DNA from: Candidatus Limimorpha equi
GTDB lineage: Bacteria; Bacteroidota; Bacteroidia; Bacteroidales; F082
NCBI GenBank assembly: GCA_018065885.1
Contig: JAGHSL010000006.1
Span: 1-6,381, forward strand
Direction: 5' to 3'
Length of the DNA stretch: 6,381 bases
Part shown: positions 6,207 through 6,381 of the stretch, one piece after another
Numbering within the stretch: position 1 is the stretch's first letter
Layout of the letters: each line of letters opens with the position of its first letter
The notes under the pieces: generated by a model
What the model was told of the DNA's origin: nothing
The model's input: the letters and a program-made list of their open reading frames with translations, nothing else
Database searches by the model: none
Made by a program: the position numbers and the translations under genes

Positions 6207-6238
6207 TTTGAAACGCTTTTTTCGTAATACGAACTTTG
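6207..6238 (+). promoter_or_regulatory. Candidate plus-strand promoter with overlapping 13-base dyad
   Basis: TTTG (6207-6210) is followed after 20 bases by GAACTTTG (6231-6238), one base off TAnnTTTG. A perfect dyad TTCGTA-A-TACGAA (6221-6233) sits between and overlaps the -7 box, the position expected of a repressor operator. Transcription would run toward the ATG at 6363 with a leader of roughly 120 bases. All of this is pattern matching in AT-rich DNA. Confidence 0.33.
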
Positions 6239-6362
6239 CATTATAAAACAGTAGCACAAAAACGTGTTTTTCATTAAATGTTACTTTGAAGAATCCTTTT
6301 TATCTTATTTTCAAATATTTACAGCAACACGATTACGCTTTCCCAAGAAATCGTTTTTAGTT

Positions 6363-6381
6363 ATGAAAAATCGAACTATCT
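6363..6381 (+). CDS. Possible first codons of a gene running off the right end
   Basis: An ATG at 6363 opens the frame M-K-N-R-T-I and continues to the window edge without a stop. The basic start and a following hydrophobic residue would suit a signal peptide, and the divergent layout with a candidate promoter upstream leaves room for a gene here. Six codons are far too few to assign a product; chance is a serious alternative. Confidence 0.25.

Larger units (their letters stand above)
6097..6381. other. AT-rich right-hand region, mostly non-coding
   Basis: No supported complete gene is present in these 285 bases. They include the DUF1295 promoter, a small dyad TGGTT-CA-AACCA (6168-6179), a candidate plus-strand promoter with an overlapping dyad (6207-6238), and an ATG at 6363. 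Low GC content and absence of a long open frame on the plus strand fit a divergent intergenic region. Confidence 0.65.

Noticed and set aside
5804..6274. 156-codon minus-strand frame overlapping the start of the DUF1295 gene
   Set aside because: Most of it lies out of frame within the membrane-protein gene and the rest crosses its promoter. Composition is Cys/His/Phe-rich and no family is recognisable.

Overview
The window looks like chromosomal DNA from a member of the Bacteroidetes, most likely the order Bacteroidales. Three things point there: a secreted BspA-type leucine-rich-repeat protein with a C-terminal type IX secretion (T9SS) sorting domain, candidate promoters of the Bacteroidetes TAnnTTTG class, and no evident Shine-Dalgarno sequences before the genes. 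I cannot name a species from the sequence.

Layout, left to right. Bases 1-321 are the 3' end of a plus-strand gene whose product ends in a LuxR-like helix-turn-helix of a Bacteroidetes type. Its stop codon overlaps a perfect short palindrome. Next on the plus strand is a 729-residue exported protein (395-2584): signal peptide, about 14 BspA-like repeats, a beta-rich module of unknown function and a T9SS sorting domain. A second palindrome of the same kind follows it at 2599-2628. Facing it on the minus strand is a compact three-gene ABC importer operon of the nitrate/sulfonate/taurine (SsuABC/TauABC) class, transcribed lipoprotein (5034-4063), permease (4070-3327), ATPase (3325-2645). The genes overlap or nearly touch. 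Upstream of this operon is a 258-base non-coding stretch with a cytosine-free degenerate heptamer repeat and a short element resembling a widely dispersed bacterial repeat. A minus-strand multipass membrane protein of the DUF1295/steroid 5-alpha-reductase-like family follows (6096-5293), with a good candidate promoter upstream. The last 285 bases are AT-rich and mostly non-coding. They hold a candidate plus-strand promoter with an overlapping dyad and possibly the first codons of another gene at 6363.

Only the three ABC genes clearly work together, as a complete importer with lipoprotein receptor, channel and motor. Its substrate cannot be read from the window because no metabolic gene accompanies it. 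The helix-turn-helix protein and the surface protein are adjacent and codirectional, but a regulatory link is not shown. I found no CRISPR array, tRNA, rRNA, transposase or phage gene. I do not see convincing evidence of a wholly new system. The most unusual signals are the palindrome pair bracketing the surface-protein gene, the sharp base-composition change inside that gene, and the C-free repeat in front of the importer operon.
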